Shown: positions 22,978-35,800 of the stretch, one piece after another | Position numbering within the stretch: position 1 is the first letter of the stretch | Layout: each line of letters starts with the position of its first letter | Source: Carallia brachiata | Lineage: Eukaryota; Streptophyta; Magnoliopsida; Malpighiales; Rhizophoraceae | Reading direction: 5' to 3' | Length of the DNA stretch: 64,000 nt | Assembly: GCA_021464245.1 (NCBI GenBank) | Contig: JADCRB010000118.1 | Location: forward strand, 4,094,056-4,158,055 | The notes under the pieces: model-generated | Database searches by the model: none | Told to the model about the DNA's origin: nothing | What the model saw: only the letters and a program-made list of their open reading frames with translations | Translations under genes and position numbers: made by a program

Positions 22978-24860
22978 ATGCACAGATTCTGTTCCTCTGC
23001 TTCTCCCTTACGGTACACCATAAGAAAAGCTTCTCAGCTCGCCCACCAGCTACTTTTCCGGCCTCTGACGACGACGCACTGCCCGAACAACCGCCACGAC
23101 CAAGATGATTATTACCTTTCTCATAACCACCAAATCGTCAAAGACGCCCAGAAGCCGCTGGACCAAGAGAACTCGGACCTCCTGACCCGGTTACGGCAAG
23201 ATGGGTCATTATCGAATCCTTACTTTCTCAACAAAGTCGCGTCCTTGTGCGCAAAGACCGGATCTTTCTATTTGGGTATTCAAGTCCATTCAACCGTTTT
23301 TAAAATGGGTTTTACCTCAAATGTGTTTGTAAGTAGCGCTTTTGTTGATGTGTATGCAAAATGTGGTCGAATGAGAGATGCCCGGAAATTGTTTGACGAA
23401 ATGTCTGAAACAAACGTTGTTACTTGGAATTCATTAATTTCTGGATATTTGCATGATGATTGCCCAAAAATAGCTGTTGCATTGTTTGTTGATATGTTAA
23501 GGATGGCAATAACTGTGACAGCTTTTAGCGTTTCGAGTTGTCTGGTTGGTTGCTCACAATTGGAGGATAGAGAACTTGGGGTTCAAGTTCATGGGCTGAG
23601 TTTGAAGGCTGGATTTGGTTATGGTCTTGTCGTGGGAACTAGTCTAATCAATATGTACTCGAAGTTTTGCAATGCAGAACATTCAAGGCGGGTTTTTGAT
23701 TGTATGATGGAGAAGAATGTCGTTACTTGGACCTCTATGGTCACTGCATATGCACAAAATGGAAAATCAGACGAAGCAATGGTTTTAGTAAGGGAAATGA
23801 GACGATTGGACTTAAGAGCTAATTATATAACTTATAATAGCTTGCTGAGTTCATTTTCTGACCCGCATTATCTGGACCACTGCAAGCAAGTTCATTGTTG
23901 CATAATACAACAAGGTTTGGAGAATAATGGCGTATATAGCAGTCACTCTCGTAACAGTGTATTCAAAGTGCAGCAATAGCTTGGAAGACTTTATGAAGGT
24001 GTGCTCAGGCGTTACGCAATGCGACCAAATATCATGGAATGCAGTTGTTGCCGGCTACTGCAATTTAGGATGCAGTGAGGAAGCTCTCCAATGTTTCTCT
24101 CAAATGAGGCAGGCTGGTATTGAGATAGACTTTTACACGCTCACAAGTGTGTTAGGAGCAGCAGCTTATATTGAACAGGGACAAGAAATGCATTCTCTTA
24201 TTTTGAAATCAGGCTACAGTTCAAATATTTGTCTTCAAAATGGGCTTCTTTCAATGTATGCTAGATGTGGTACTATCAGCCGATTCGAAGAGAGTGTTTT
24301 GGTCAATGGAGAAACATGATGTGGTCTCATGGAATGCAATTCTAACAGGATGTGCTCATCATGGGTATGGCAGGGAGGCTGTGGAGTTATTTGAAGAAAT
24401 GAGAAAGACTGACATTGAACCTGATGGTACCACCTTCCTTGCTGTGCTGTCTGCTTGTAGTCATGTTGGATTTGTGCAGAAGGGATTAGAGTATTTTGAA
24501 TTGATGAAAGGTCATCTTTCACTTGAATCTCTTCAAGCAGAGCACTATGCAAGTCTCGTTGATATATTCTGTCGAGCTGGGCTTCTTAGTGAAGCTGAAG
24601 CCTTCATTAACATCATGCCAATGAAACCAGGTCCTTCAGTTTTCAATGCTCTGCTCAGAGCATGTATAGCTCATGGAAATACTGAAATGGCTGCACATTC
24701 TGCAAAACAGCTTTTAGAGCATTGGCCTAATGATCCTAGGACATATGTCCTGGTATCAAAAATGTTGACGATGGGTGGCTGCTGGGATGATGCAGCAGAT
24801 ATGCATGAAATCATGCGTGATAGGGGAATTAAAAAGCAGCGGGGTTGTAGTTGGCTTTGA
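22978..24860 (+). pseudogene. PLS-class pentatricopeptide repeat (PPR) protein, two frameshifts
   Basis: PPR proteins bind organellar RNA in mitochondria or plastids. From ATG 22978 the N-terminus is Arg/Ser-rich and fits an organelle-targeting peptide. Repeats follow with typical words (GIQVHSTVFKMGF, VDVYAKCGRMRDARKLFDEM, NVVTWNSLISGY, ISWNAVVAGYC, DVVSWNAILTGCAHHG). An E-type tail ends KKQRGCSWL-stop with no DYW domain. An extra G near 23929 and an extra C near 24279 break the frame, though repeats continue in register in the new frames. Both are single-base changes at a doubled base, so an assembly error is a real alternative to pseudogenisation. Confidence 0.85.
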
Positions 24861-25720
24861 GGGCTATAAAGAGCATACTAGACACCATCCTAGAGCAGTT
24901 CCTGTGATATCTGAAAAGCATGTATTGGCAAGCAGTGTGAACAATGACCCTGATCAGAGGTCTTCTCATGCCAGATCTCCTTGCGCTAAGCAGCCAACAG
25001 CTGAAACCTTGGCCGAGAAGCAAAGAAAAGGAGAGGTCTCCAAGGAAACTTTTTGAAAATGTGACCAGGAGGCCTGAATTTGCCACAGCATCAAATGCTA
25101 CACAAAGCCTTTTATGTTTCAACTCCACAGACAATGGTTCGAATGGCATCAAACCCTGCAGCAAACTTTCCTTTTGCATTGGACGAAAACAGGCACCAGC
25201 TTTAGGAGCAGTAGGTCAGGCTGCAGCAGCCACGGCTTCAGTGGCATTGGCAACTGTTGATGATGCTACTATCGGTGAGCATATGTGGGACAAAGGAGTT
25301 TCAGTGAAGGAATATATAATGAACAAATTCGAGCCGGGGGGAGATGAGATGGACACTTAGTTTCTCGGGTAATATCTCAGGCAATAAGTCCAAGGAAAGC
25401 TCCTGGTGATGCCGGTGTAGTGGAAAGGGTGAAAGAGGCTGTAGCTTCTTTTTCTTCGGACTGAAGAAGCTCCAGAACCTAGTATTCGTGATCATGCTTC
25501 CAACTGCTCGTTGTCACATGTTCCTATCTCAACTAATGCTCATGAAGGCAACTTAATCTTCGTCTCTGGTTTCTAAAATTATCATAATATAAGTCGCATG
25601 ATTATGGCACATTAAACGTTACTATGTTTAGATTCGCTTATTTCTGTTCCTTTGTTGTTACAGTTGTTGAGGAAGAAAACCATGGAAGAATTCTACAAGC
25701 AAACTGTGAGAGAGATTCAA
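24861..25720 (+). pseudogene. Fragment resembling LTI65/RD29-type stress protein
   Basis: Directly behind the PPR stop is sequence that at 25280-25345 reads MWDKGVSVKEYIMNKFEPG. This resembles the repeat of dehydration and cold-induced LTI65/LTI78 (RD29) proteins. After a frame change it reads VISQAISPRKAPGDAGVVERVKEAV (to about 25450), the following part of that repeat. A likely last exon after a GTTACAG acceptor at about 25664 reads VVEEENHGRILQAN. No start or N-terminal domain is visible and the frame is broken near 25350. It may be a gene remnant placed against the PPR gene by rearrangement. The family call is from memory. Confidence 0.5.
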
Positions 25721-25734
25721 CAGCAACTCATGGA

Positions 25735-26790
25735 ATAATTTGCTGTTATCTAAGGGGGACGGACACGGACATTTTTAAGAGTAAGATGTGTCGGATACAG
25801 ACACGGGTCCAACACACTTAAAAGTGAAAAATATTTTTTTTAAAAAAAATCAGATGGACTCAAGATTTAGAAAACGTTTAAATTTTTTAATTTTTTAAAT
25901 AAAAATTAAAATTTTAAATTTTTCCCTCTGTTTTCCGCCTCTTGCCTCGGTTATAGAATCAGCTAAAAAAGTCAAAGACACGAAGACAAGAAAGCATGGG
26001 TCGGCAGCCACAAGAAGATTTAAAAAAAATACAAACAAAAGAAAGTACCTGAGAATTAAGAAAGAAGAGAGAAATTTGTCATTTAATTATTTTTTTCTCT
26101 CTGCTTCTTTTTGTTTGGAATGAGGAAGAGAATAATAGAAGTATATTATATATATGGCTGTAAAAAAGGTTATTTTATATATATATATATATATCTAAAT
26201 TGTGTTCGTTTTAATTTTTTAAAATTTGGTATGTTTTTATATCTGTGTCGTGTTGTATTTGTGTTATTGTGTTCGTGTGCTTCATACGCTGTTATTGATG
26301 GTGCCGTTTTTGATGTATCAACAATGGTTTGCTTTACCGTTTCCCCTGGTTCGTAATTTTTCCCTGTCATTTCCAACTTTCAGTAATGATACATATTTGA
26401 CAATGTTCCAATGCGAATCTCAACTTATAAGTGGTGTTATCTAATGGTCTCATTTCCTTGAGCATTTATTTTATATTCACATGGATTTATTTTTAATTGG
26501 ATATGCTATTGAACAATTTGAAAAGTAGTGAAGTTACTTCTATGTGATTTAGATATTAAGTTACGTACATCTAGTTTTTCCTTAAATTATAGAAGTGTTA
26601 AATCTAATTTCATAATGAAAAAATGCTACGAAGAATAACACATATATAAGTGATATGGTTTCTGAATTACACAGCCGTCAATTTGGACTTCGGGATGTTG
26701 TCGAAATCCGCATCTTTCCTGCATCAGGGATAAATGCATGTGGATTAATTTTTTGTTTTCCCATAGTCAACTTGCGGACCGCAGACACAA
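25735..26790. other. Intergenic; possible transposon ends and a TA microsatellite
   Basis: GGGACGGACACGGACA with TGTCGGATACAGACACGG at 25756-25808 and a loosely mirrored stretch at about 26236-26283 (TCTGTGTCGTGTTG...GTGTTCGTGTG) could be ends of a non-autonomous element, but I could not align them well. A short TA run lies near 26178-26192. No gene was seen. Confidence 0.3.
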
Positions 26791-28138
26791 CAAAAAGTCC
26801 CCTTTGAATGGCATCTCTCGTAAAAGAATCTATCTGCCCAACAGAGCTGACTATCTCTGTCATCCACGTGATCTCCTCAATTTATGCATGGAAAAAATAA
26901 TTGAAACCGTGGACATGATTCGATCAGTGCCTACTTCAGCATGTTAGTAAAAATAAAAAAAAAAGTTTCACATGAGAATTTTAAAATTATATGAGTTAAT
27001 TAATAGTTAAATTTAAAAAAATTGAAGAAAAAAATAAATTTTATTATTAGATAAAGTTGTATTAGTATTTAAATTTAATTAGATACTGATAATTAAAGAC
27101 AAATTGGCTTTCGATCTGCTGATAGGCTATAAGTTCAAAGCACTATTTTAAAAGTGACCCACTTAGGGGCCCAACTAATCACATGGTGCGACGATTTCAA
27201 TGGACGTAAAATTATTAGGATGCCAGTTTTGATTAGATAGACCAGAATATATATCTGGCATTGAATTTGAAATCTCATGCGCCGTCTCCTTAGGAACTTG
27301 GCCAAAACAAATGGGAAAGGATTTCTAATTTACTGCCATCAAAGCTCAGAAGACTATCGCTTCCATTTGTTTGCCAAAAATTTAACGACAAAAAATTCCT
27401 TTCAGACAATTCTGAGTAGCTTATACGAGACCCTATCGTCTCGTTTCCCACTTGATGCCAAAATCCATAGTTTACCATCAATTATTTGGAGAGATAAACC
27501 TTTCTTGCTCCCTTCCACCTTTTGTATGACAAGGCTTTGCCGCCAAGGGCAACGTGTCGCTTACTCTTATTCTTCACATGTAAATATTTCGTTCAGGATT
27601 TTATTGTTAGGAGGTCAGCATTGCTATAACCATAAGTTTATTCTATTGTAACACAGTTTTTGAAAATATTCCTTCAATCACTAAGTATAGTTTAGTAGCT
27701 ACCAAATTTAAAATTTAAATGACATTAAGAGTTTAAACTTAAACCTCTTGTAAAAAATGACAAAAAAATAATATATGGTATTGTATTAATCAGAATAAAG
27801 TTCCGTATATTTAACATTTCTTCTAACAGCTTAATGTGAAAGCTAGTGATCTAGACTTTTTCTTTATTTTTCTCCATTCTTCTTCTGGGCCAACATAGGG
27901 CAACTATCGGCAACTTGTTTCCTATAGTCACTGTCTTGCACTTATTTGGTCGTGGCTACCAATTTTGAGTTGTTTAGTCAAGAGGGCATTGGATCAATAT
28001 TGAAGAAGTCAACATTTCTGCATTAAAATAAAGGAATCTAAAGGAAGAACTAAGGGGAAATTCATGGCATGAAACGTTTCCTTTTTGGTCATAAAAGAAA
28101 ACCAAACAAGCAGATCGCAGCTTTCTCACAGTTACTCA

Positions 28139-30171
28139 ATGGCAGCATTGCTCAGATCATTTCATCTTCTACTTACTCTTCTTGTGTGCTGCAAACACTT
28201 GGCCTTGGCACAAGGCGCGGGGCAGTTCATCTACCATGGCTTCAATGGGGCCAATCTTAGTCTCAGAGGGTCAGCAATTGTCATTCCAATGGTCTGCTAG
28301 AGCTCACAAACACTTCAAACCAACAAATTGGTCATGCCTTCTTCCCTTTGCCTTTCAAGTTCAATACCTCTTCACCCAACACTTCTGAGTCCCTGTCATT
28401 TTCTACAAGCTTTGTGTTTGCCATGGTTCCTGAGACCCCTACTCTTGGTGGGCATGGCCTTGCCTTCACTATCGCACCATCTGTAGACTTCTGGGGTGCC
28501 ATAGCAACTCAATATCTAGGCCTCTTCAATTCCACATCACTCGGCTTATCTTCAAACCATGTGCTTGCCATTGAACTGGACACGGTACAGAATCCTGAAT
28601 TTCAGGATATCAATGACAACCATGTTGGAATAGATATCAACAATTTGACATCTATTCAATCTGCTCCGGCAGGTTACTTTCAGGAACATGAGCAAGAGAA
28701 TGTGAGCCTGCAGCTCAACAGTGGGAAACCAATGCAGGTGTGGATAGATTATCATGAAGAGGAGAAGCTTCTGAATGTAAGTTTAGCTCCTATAGAAACC
28801 AAGAAGCCAGAGAGGCCTCTCTTGTCAACAAGTACTGATATTTCTTTTGCTCTCTTGGATTCTATGTTTGTCGGTTTCTCGTCCTCCACTGGTTCAGCAG
28901 CGAGTTATCATTACATTCTTGGGTGGAGCTTCAACAAAAGTGGACAAGCTCAAAGCCTTGATGCTTCAAAGCTTCCTTCACTTCCCACTCGCAGAGAATC
29001 TGGGAACAGACCACAATTGAAAATTATGCTGCCGGTGATGACAGCAATTGCCATACTAATGGCAATCAGTTTATCTGTTTATATAATGAGGAAGAAATAT
29101 GAGGAAATAAGCGAAGATTGGGAACAGCAATATGGTCCTCAGAGATTTTCCTACAGGGATCTTTATAAAGCAACTAAGGGTTTCAAAGATAAAGAGATCC
29201 TTGGATCAGGGGGTTTTGGCAGGGTTTACAGAGGTGTACTACCATCTTCCAATCTACAAGTGGCGATCAAGAGAGTTTCACATAGCTCAAAACAAGGAAT
29301 GAAAGAATTTGTAGCTGAAATTGCCACTATGGGAAGGCTAAGGCATAGGAACTTGGTGCAGCTCCTGGGCTACTGCCGCCGAAGGCAAGAACTGTTCTTA
29401 GTTTATGAGTATATGGCCAATGGAAGCCTTGACAAGTTCTTGTTTAGCAGTGAAAAACCCAAACTTGATTGGATACAGCGGTATCAAATCATCAAAGGAG
29501 TAGCATCCGCTCTTTTTTACCTCCATGAGGAGTGGGAACAAGTTGTTCTGCATAGAGATGTGAAAGCCAGCAATGTTCTCCTAGATGCAGAGTTCAATGG
29601 AAGGCTAGGAGATTTTGGACTGGCTAAGTTCCATGATCATGGTTCCATTCCTCAAACAACACGCGTGGTCGGGACCGTGGGATATCTAGCTCCTGAGCTT
29701 ACTAGTACAGGAAGAGCCACTACCAGCAGTGATGTTTTCTCATTTGGGATTTTTATGCTGGAAGTGGCCTGTGGAAGAAAGCCAGTAGAGCCACAGAGAC
29801 CGTCCGAGGAGGTGATTTTGGTTGACTGGGTCCTTGAATCTTCCAGAAGAGGGGCCATTCTTGGGACAAGTGATCCGAGATTGGAAGGCAATTATGTGGT
29901 GGAAGAAATGGAACTGGTTTTGAAGTTAGGCCTGCTTTGTGCATACCGTACCCCGGCTTCCAGGCCTAGCATGAGGCAACTGGTTCAATATTTAGATAAA
30001 AATGCCACCTTGCCTGAGATAACGCCACATGGTGCTGGTATAGGTTTACTTCTCCATAGCAATGAAGTATCCGGGGAATGGATATCGCCAGTTCCTGTTT
30101 CTACACATAATTTTTCTTTGTATTCCATGTCTCAGATTGAGACTGATTCAATTCTCAACAGTGGCCGTTGA
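28139..30171 (+). pseudogene. L-type lectin-domain receptor kinase (copy B), frameshifted near the N-terminus
   Basis: ATG 28139 gives a signal peptide almost identical to copy A. A single C missing near 28283 (GTCATT against GTCCATT in A) leads to a stop at 28298-28300. From that point the correct frame is open without a break to the TGA at 30171: rest of the lectin domain to about 28870, transmembrane segment about 29025-29090, kinase with VAIK lysine 29269-29271, HRD 29551, DFG 29611 and intact APE (29689), ending ...SILNSGR. If the missing C is a sequence error, this would be a full-length LecRK of about 677 residues. As read, the signal peptide and first lectin strand are detached. Confidence 0.85.
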
Positions 30172-31208
30172 ACTAGAGTGGCGGTTCTTCATTGGTACAT
30201 AGGATATACACAGCTTTAGGCTCAACCAATGTAGCATATGACACAGAATGCTTAGAAAATGTAACATATGAGACAGTTTTTTGGAACATCCACTTTCAGC
30301 AATGCTATGTTTTCTCTAACCTCATTACAATTGCAAACAACATGCTCCTATAAGCATTCTAAGCAGCTGCTAAACCTTAGTGTTCGGAGATTAGATTTTG
30401 AACCCTAGATTTGGAACTAAGAGTTTAGGTAGTTTTATCACTAGAATTTGTGGTTAGTAGCATCCCTCTCCGTAAGTTGATTGCTCTGATTATCCTCAAT
30501 AGCTCTGTGGTTACTAGAATTGACCACATAATTTTTCTGCATGTTTATGTTTTTATTGTTAATTACAATTATATATTAAACTATTAAAATTATACAATTA
30601 ACGATTATAATAGTATAACATATGAATCCGTATTTTGAGAGAGATCCAATTCAACACGTATATATAACTTTTTCGTACCAATATCTTTTTTTTTTGTTTT
30701 TTGGGGATCCAAAATCCATACCGATATCAGATGACTTAGTTGGAGGAATCAAACCTTGGGCTAGGGAATTTAGCCAATTTGGCATACCTGGGATTATGCT
30801 CGCTGATTTCAACTACCCATGTCATCGATTATTATTATTATTATTTGGGTGTTTTGCTAATACATAGCCAAATATCTTCCCTGAGATGACAAGGGAAACC
30901 GAGCACTCACCCTGTCATCTGGCTATATTTATATATATATAACAAGTCACAATGCAGAAAATCAAAGCAGTCTTATTATTTTCAGAAACGCTCACTGAAT
31001 CCAACCAAAGTATACCATCCACTATGAATTTTTTCTTCTGACTAAGCCTAAATGTCTTGGATGTTGACCACTCCCACGTTTGATTAAAATTGGCCGCCAA
31101 CCCTTTTGTGCAACCCTTGAATTAGGCGATCAAACGTAGGAAATTCAAAGTAATCATTTTCATTCATCAATGAAATGAATTATTTCAGCTGTCATTCATT
31201 ATTCTAAT

Positions 31209-31423
31209 GGGTTCTATTACATGGACAGACGCAAGTTTTCAAACTACGTCCACACGCGCTCTTTTTGTATAACCATAATTAAAAAATATGAAATAAAAAA
31301 AACAGTAATATTTTTTTGTATTACTTTTTATAGTTACGGTTATACAAAAAACACTTCTATTGCACAAATTAAGTGCGTATGGACATAGTTTGAAAACTTA
31401 CGTCTACCCACCAACTTTTTCCG
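31209..31423. mobile_element. Mutator-like MITE with 9-bp target-site duplication
   Basis: The 215-bp element has long inverted arms (left AGACGCAAGTTTTCAAACTA, mirrored by TAGTTTGAAAACTTACGTCT on the right). It is flanked by the direct repeat TATTCTAAT at 31200-31208 and 31424-31432. The paralogous site in copy A (near 16192-16201) has one TATTCTAAT and no insert, so the empty site is preserved. A 9-bp duplication suggests Mutator-type mobilisation. Confidence 0.85.
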
Positions 31424-31607
31424 TATTCTAATTACGATGAGACAAAAGTCAGCCATTCACGGCCTCCTTTTCTCATTGTCATGCTTGAGTGTTTTCAACT
31501 TGATGTCCATCAAATAATGATTCGAACTTCCAGCAAAATTAAAACTATTATTCAAGTCAGGATGAAAGTGTTATTCTTCCTGAGGATTTCTCCTTTTTTT
31601 TTGTGTT

Positions 31608-31630
31608 GGGGGGGGGGGGGGGGGGGGGGG
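31608..31630 (+). repeat. Poly-G tract of about 23 G
   Basis: An uninterrupted G run follows a T-tract and TTGTGTT. The paralogous position in copy A (about 16378) has no such run. It could form G-quadruplex structures, or its length could be a sequencing artefact. Confidence 0.8.
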
Positions 31631-31741
31631 AGTGGGGTTTGTGTGGTTTGCATGATTCAGCATTGAAAGCCAAAATGCTTGGTCTCCCATGATTGTGGGA
31701 AAGCCGCAAGCAGGATGAAATAGTTAAAAAAGAAGAGAACT

Positions 31742-32838
31742 TTATTATATAAAGAAACAACTAGCAAATAACAAAACTACCATCTTTTACTCCATGGCTT
31801 TTACAATGATTAAAGGCTTTTACTCCATGACTTTTACAATGATTAAAGGATAATTCGAGACTCTCACACCGTTGAAGTTTGAGTAAAAGTCAAATATATG
31901 CATTTTACCCTTATTTTTCTTTGTTATACAAATAGATTATTTTCACGACTTAAATCTATGATCTCTATGTTAGAATAGAATAACTTTATTGTTATGTCAA
32001 AGGCTTCCCTTAGCTTTTCCAATGACAAGCTCGGAGAAAAGAAGCAAAAAACTGTACTCTGGCTAGTTGTGGGTGTATCTATTTTACTAGTTGTGCAACT
32101 TTATACTCTGCCTAGTTGTGCAAAAGCTTGGAGAACAGAAGCAAAAAACTAGGCCCCTTCGTTTGTTCGCCAATTCGCAATTAGTTATCGAGGCAGCCAG
32201 CCAGTAATTATTTACTTTTGCAAGTATTCATTTTTCTAGTTCTCACGCTGAGATGGCTGAACCAGTAAAACCTAGAGAAAAAAAACAAAGCACTGATATT
32301 TAGCAACAACAACAACAAAGCTTCAATTCCAAATTTAATCAGAGTTAGCCACATGAATCTGTTATCACCATTTCGTTCTGTCGTACAGTTAGTCATCTGT
32401 AAGACCTAGTTGTTCTAAATTCTTTCTAATTACCGATCCCAAGTTAACTTAGGTCTACCTCTCCATTTTCTCACTCCATCTACTTGAGTCAGGTCACTTT
32501 TCTTAAGAGAAGCACTTGCTGGTATACTTTTGACATATCCAAACTAACGCTGACACTACTCGCTTAATCTCTCATCGATAGGTGCTACACCTTCTTTGTT
32601 ACTAATATCCAAACAAAGCACTGATATATACATTCTTATTCACAAATCAGAATTGTCACCATGGTTTGCAATTTCCAAGCAGTGTCTAATCTAATCACAT
32701 AGATAAATAGATTTAACAGCGGTTTCAACTCTGAGGTTGCAAGTAAATGACTTTCCAATTCCAATGCCATTGAGATATGTTGACAGAGCTAAATCGTAAC
32801 AGCTATTTCTTTAGTGGAAGCTTAGACAATTTGAGTTT
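31742..32838. other. Convergent intergenic region between LecRK copy B and the symporter gene
   Basis: It holds a direct repeat of a short TTTTACTCCATG(A/G)CTTTTACAATGATTAAAGG unit near 31778-31849 and an RTE LINE fragment (32300-32600). The remainder shows nothing recognisable. The last part is 3' untranslated sequence of the symporter. Confidence 0.4.
32300..32600 (-). mobile_element. RTE-type LINE 3' fragment
   Basis: On the minus strand the broken translation reads GVAPIDERLSE, then FGYVKSIPASASLKKSDL and VRKWRGRPKLTWD. This is the C-terminal end of the reverse-transcriptase protein of plant RTE LINEs, followed by the characteristic tail ending in repeated GTT/TTG (ACAACAACAACAAAG on the plus strand). 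It is 5'-truncated, as is usual for LINE copies. Confidence 0.7.
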
Positions 32839-35800
32839 TCACTTCAAGATTTTAGATTCAATTTCTTCCAAGCTCAAACCTTTGGTCTCCGGGACAAAGA
32901 CTGCTACAAAGATGAGCGATAATAAAGCTATGGCCCCAAACAGGAGGAAAAGATTCTCAGCCCCAAGCATTTCCTGTAAAATGACAGATGACAAAGCAGA
33001 TCACCCATTAGCAGGAATAGAAAAATCTGCGAATAGAAACTTTGTAGAAAAGGAAAGGGGAAATCTTCCAGAGGAAAGAATTACCGTCAATGGGGAGAAC
33101 GCAAAGGTTACAATGGCATTGGAGCCAAAGTTAGTGAGTACTGCAAGACTAATTCCTCTTCCTCTCATGCGGAGTGGGAAGATCTCTGACACCATTAGCC
33201 AACTAATAGGCCCAAAAGAAATCTGAAATGGGATGCAAAGAACAAAATTTTAAGAATCATTAAATTGCGCAAGAAAAAAGTCTTCTGCAAGATTAGATTT
33301 TTCTTGGGGTCACGTTCTGCAAGTTTAGATGACTCGTATTAGCGTCTTCTCTTACTTTCTTGATATTTTCTTTGCTACATATTTTCATGATTTTTCCCTT
33401 TTATTTCTTTCGATTTTTAGGAATAAGAGTGTTCCATCCAACATAGACAGAGAAAAGGAAGCTGGCATCTGCTGAGAGCCAAAGGACAAGACACTTGCCT
33501 GGTAGCAACCAACATAGAGAAGCAAAGCCAGAACAGCCACTATAGGGAACCCTCCGAGAATTTTGTAGTAAGCCGAAAGCAAAAATAATGAAATAGCCTG
33601 TACCATTAGAAAGAAATGTATAACTTCATACTTTTCAAAGAAAGAAATTTTGTGAAATGCAGAAGTAAGGAAAATGGATCACGTACAATCCCACCGACAC
33701 CTCCAATGAGCAAAGGTCTTCTTCCAAGATCATCAACTTTCAGGACAGCTATCCATGTCATCAGCAACTGCAGCAGAATGATCAGAGTCAAATTGAAACC
33801 ACCATAGACATGGTTGAGGGAACAAGTCTGCATAAGACTCACAGCCTCTTCAGAAAGATGTTTGGAGTTACCTTGAATAAGCCAATTATGACTGAAACTC
33901 GGGTAGCATCAGAGGCTGCAGAAAATCCAGCACTCTTGGTAACAAGAAAATGAAAGAGGTTATACATATTACACGGAAAATCACTGCCATAATTCAAGAA
34001 GGAATGCTCGACAGGAAGTTATCATATACCTGAAGAATAGGACCCGCATAATAGAGAACACTCGGTTGACCCGTTATCTATTACAATCAGACCATAAGGA
34101 TAGCTCACAAACATGACATTCTACAAATTCTCTACTTTTTATGAAAGAAGACAAAAACAGCAAACAGAATAGGTAATAAACAGCAGAGGAAGAAGAAGAA
34201 GTACCTGCTGGAAAAGCACCAACCCCCCACCAATAATAAAGGCTTTCAAACTTGGGCCTTGAAAGACCTCCAAAAAACTCCCCTCATCTGTATAGGCAGA
34301 CTTCAGCGAGGCAAGGGTCTCTTCCACTTGCCTCTCAGACTTTCTGTCACCAGGAGGCCGGCCCCTAAGCTTGCCAAGGGCAAGTATTGCCCTCTCTTTA
34401 TATTCTTGCAAAGGTACTTTACCCTGCACTGCCCTGAGAAGCAACCAGCGAGGAGACGGCGGGAGACTCCACATTCCTAGCCCCATGAGTAAAGCAATTG
34501 GGATACCAAATCCATACATGTAACGCCAACCACCAACTGCATTGATTTGGAAGCTCCCAACAAAATATCCCAACTGCAGAAACATTTGTTGCAAGGGTTA
34601 TTCTTCAAAGGCAAGTGAGTGAGAAGAAAAGAACATTAATCAATCCAAATACCAGTATTCCCAGAACTATGAAAAGTTCCTTCAGAGATATAAGTGTTCC
34701 ACGAATTTGAGATGGGCAAGTTTCTGCAATATAGAGAGGAGCACCATGCATGGCCTGTTATATGATAACATTCATAAGGTGTTTAGACCAGGTAACAGAC
34801 ATCATCAACAACAAATCTTTAGAAAAACAGGGTTGAACTGTAAGAAGCTTTACCAAACCAATACCGAGGCCATAGAGAGCACGTCCTACTAATAGAACAC
34901 CAAGGCCAGGAGCATAGGCAGTGATCAGACCACCAAGAAAATATAGTACAGATGCAGCAATAAGTTCCCGCCTCCTTCCTTAACGTGCACCATGAATAAT
35001 TGCATAAGAAAAAGTCAATTATAAGCTTCAAAAACTAGAATGAGCATACTAGAAAAAGAAGTACCCAGAAAATCTGCAATTGGGTAGACAAGGAGGGAAC
35101 CAAGAAGAGCTCCATAAAGAGAACCACTAACCTGCAAGTCAGTCAGTCTATGTCAAAAAAAAAAACAAAGAAAATCCTGATATATTGCAGAAAACAGACA
35201 AATTTTTCTAGAACAAATGTGGAAATTCTTTCATGCACCTAAACCATACCACAAGACCAAGCTGAACTGCCGAAAGGTTGAACCATGTTGTCCCACTAAG
35301 CTCAGGTGACTGATAGATCAACGGATTGAATAATCAGATTCATGAGGATTCAAGTAAGCAGAAAAACTAGAGAAAATAAAAAAATAAAAACCCACTAAAT
35401 CAAGGAATCACCTGCAATGATATGGTAGCGCCAGAGGTGGCACCAATGTCATAACCAAATAGCAATCCTCCTAAAGCCGGGAACAGAAACCTGAAGTCCA
35501 TTACCTGTATTACTTCAAGACAAGACATATAGCAAAGCAGAATAAAACATCCAACAACAACTCCACCAAAACAAGCTACTGTCTTTTGTTGATGAATAAA
35601 TTATGGCATCCAGCAAACCTAAGACGAATGTGTGCATTGCCAAGTTCTCCCTCTTCTTTTTTCAATCAATTTTTTTCCTTCACAATTCTTTAACTACATC
35701 TTTGTCTACAGGTTTCAGAGCAAAAAGGAGTTGTCTGCTATAACTTTCAAAATTAACATACATTAATGAAATCTATTTTAATGGAATCCCAAGTTAGATA

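Larger units (their letters stand above)
26791..31741 (+). repeat. Segmental duplication, copy B (lectin receptor kinase block)
   Basis: This is the partner of 10403-16466. Similarity starts at the shared AAAGTCCCCTTTGAATGGCA, runs through promoter-like sequence, the kinase gene and 3' flank, and stops near 31741 where the two copies diverge. Within the coding part identity by eye is well above 90 percent. In the flanks it is lower, with many small indels. Confidence 0.85.
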
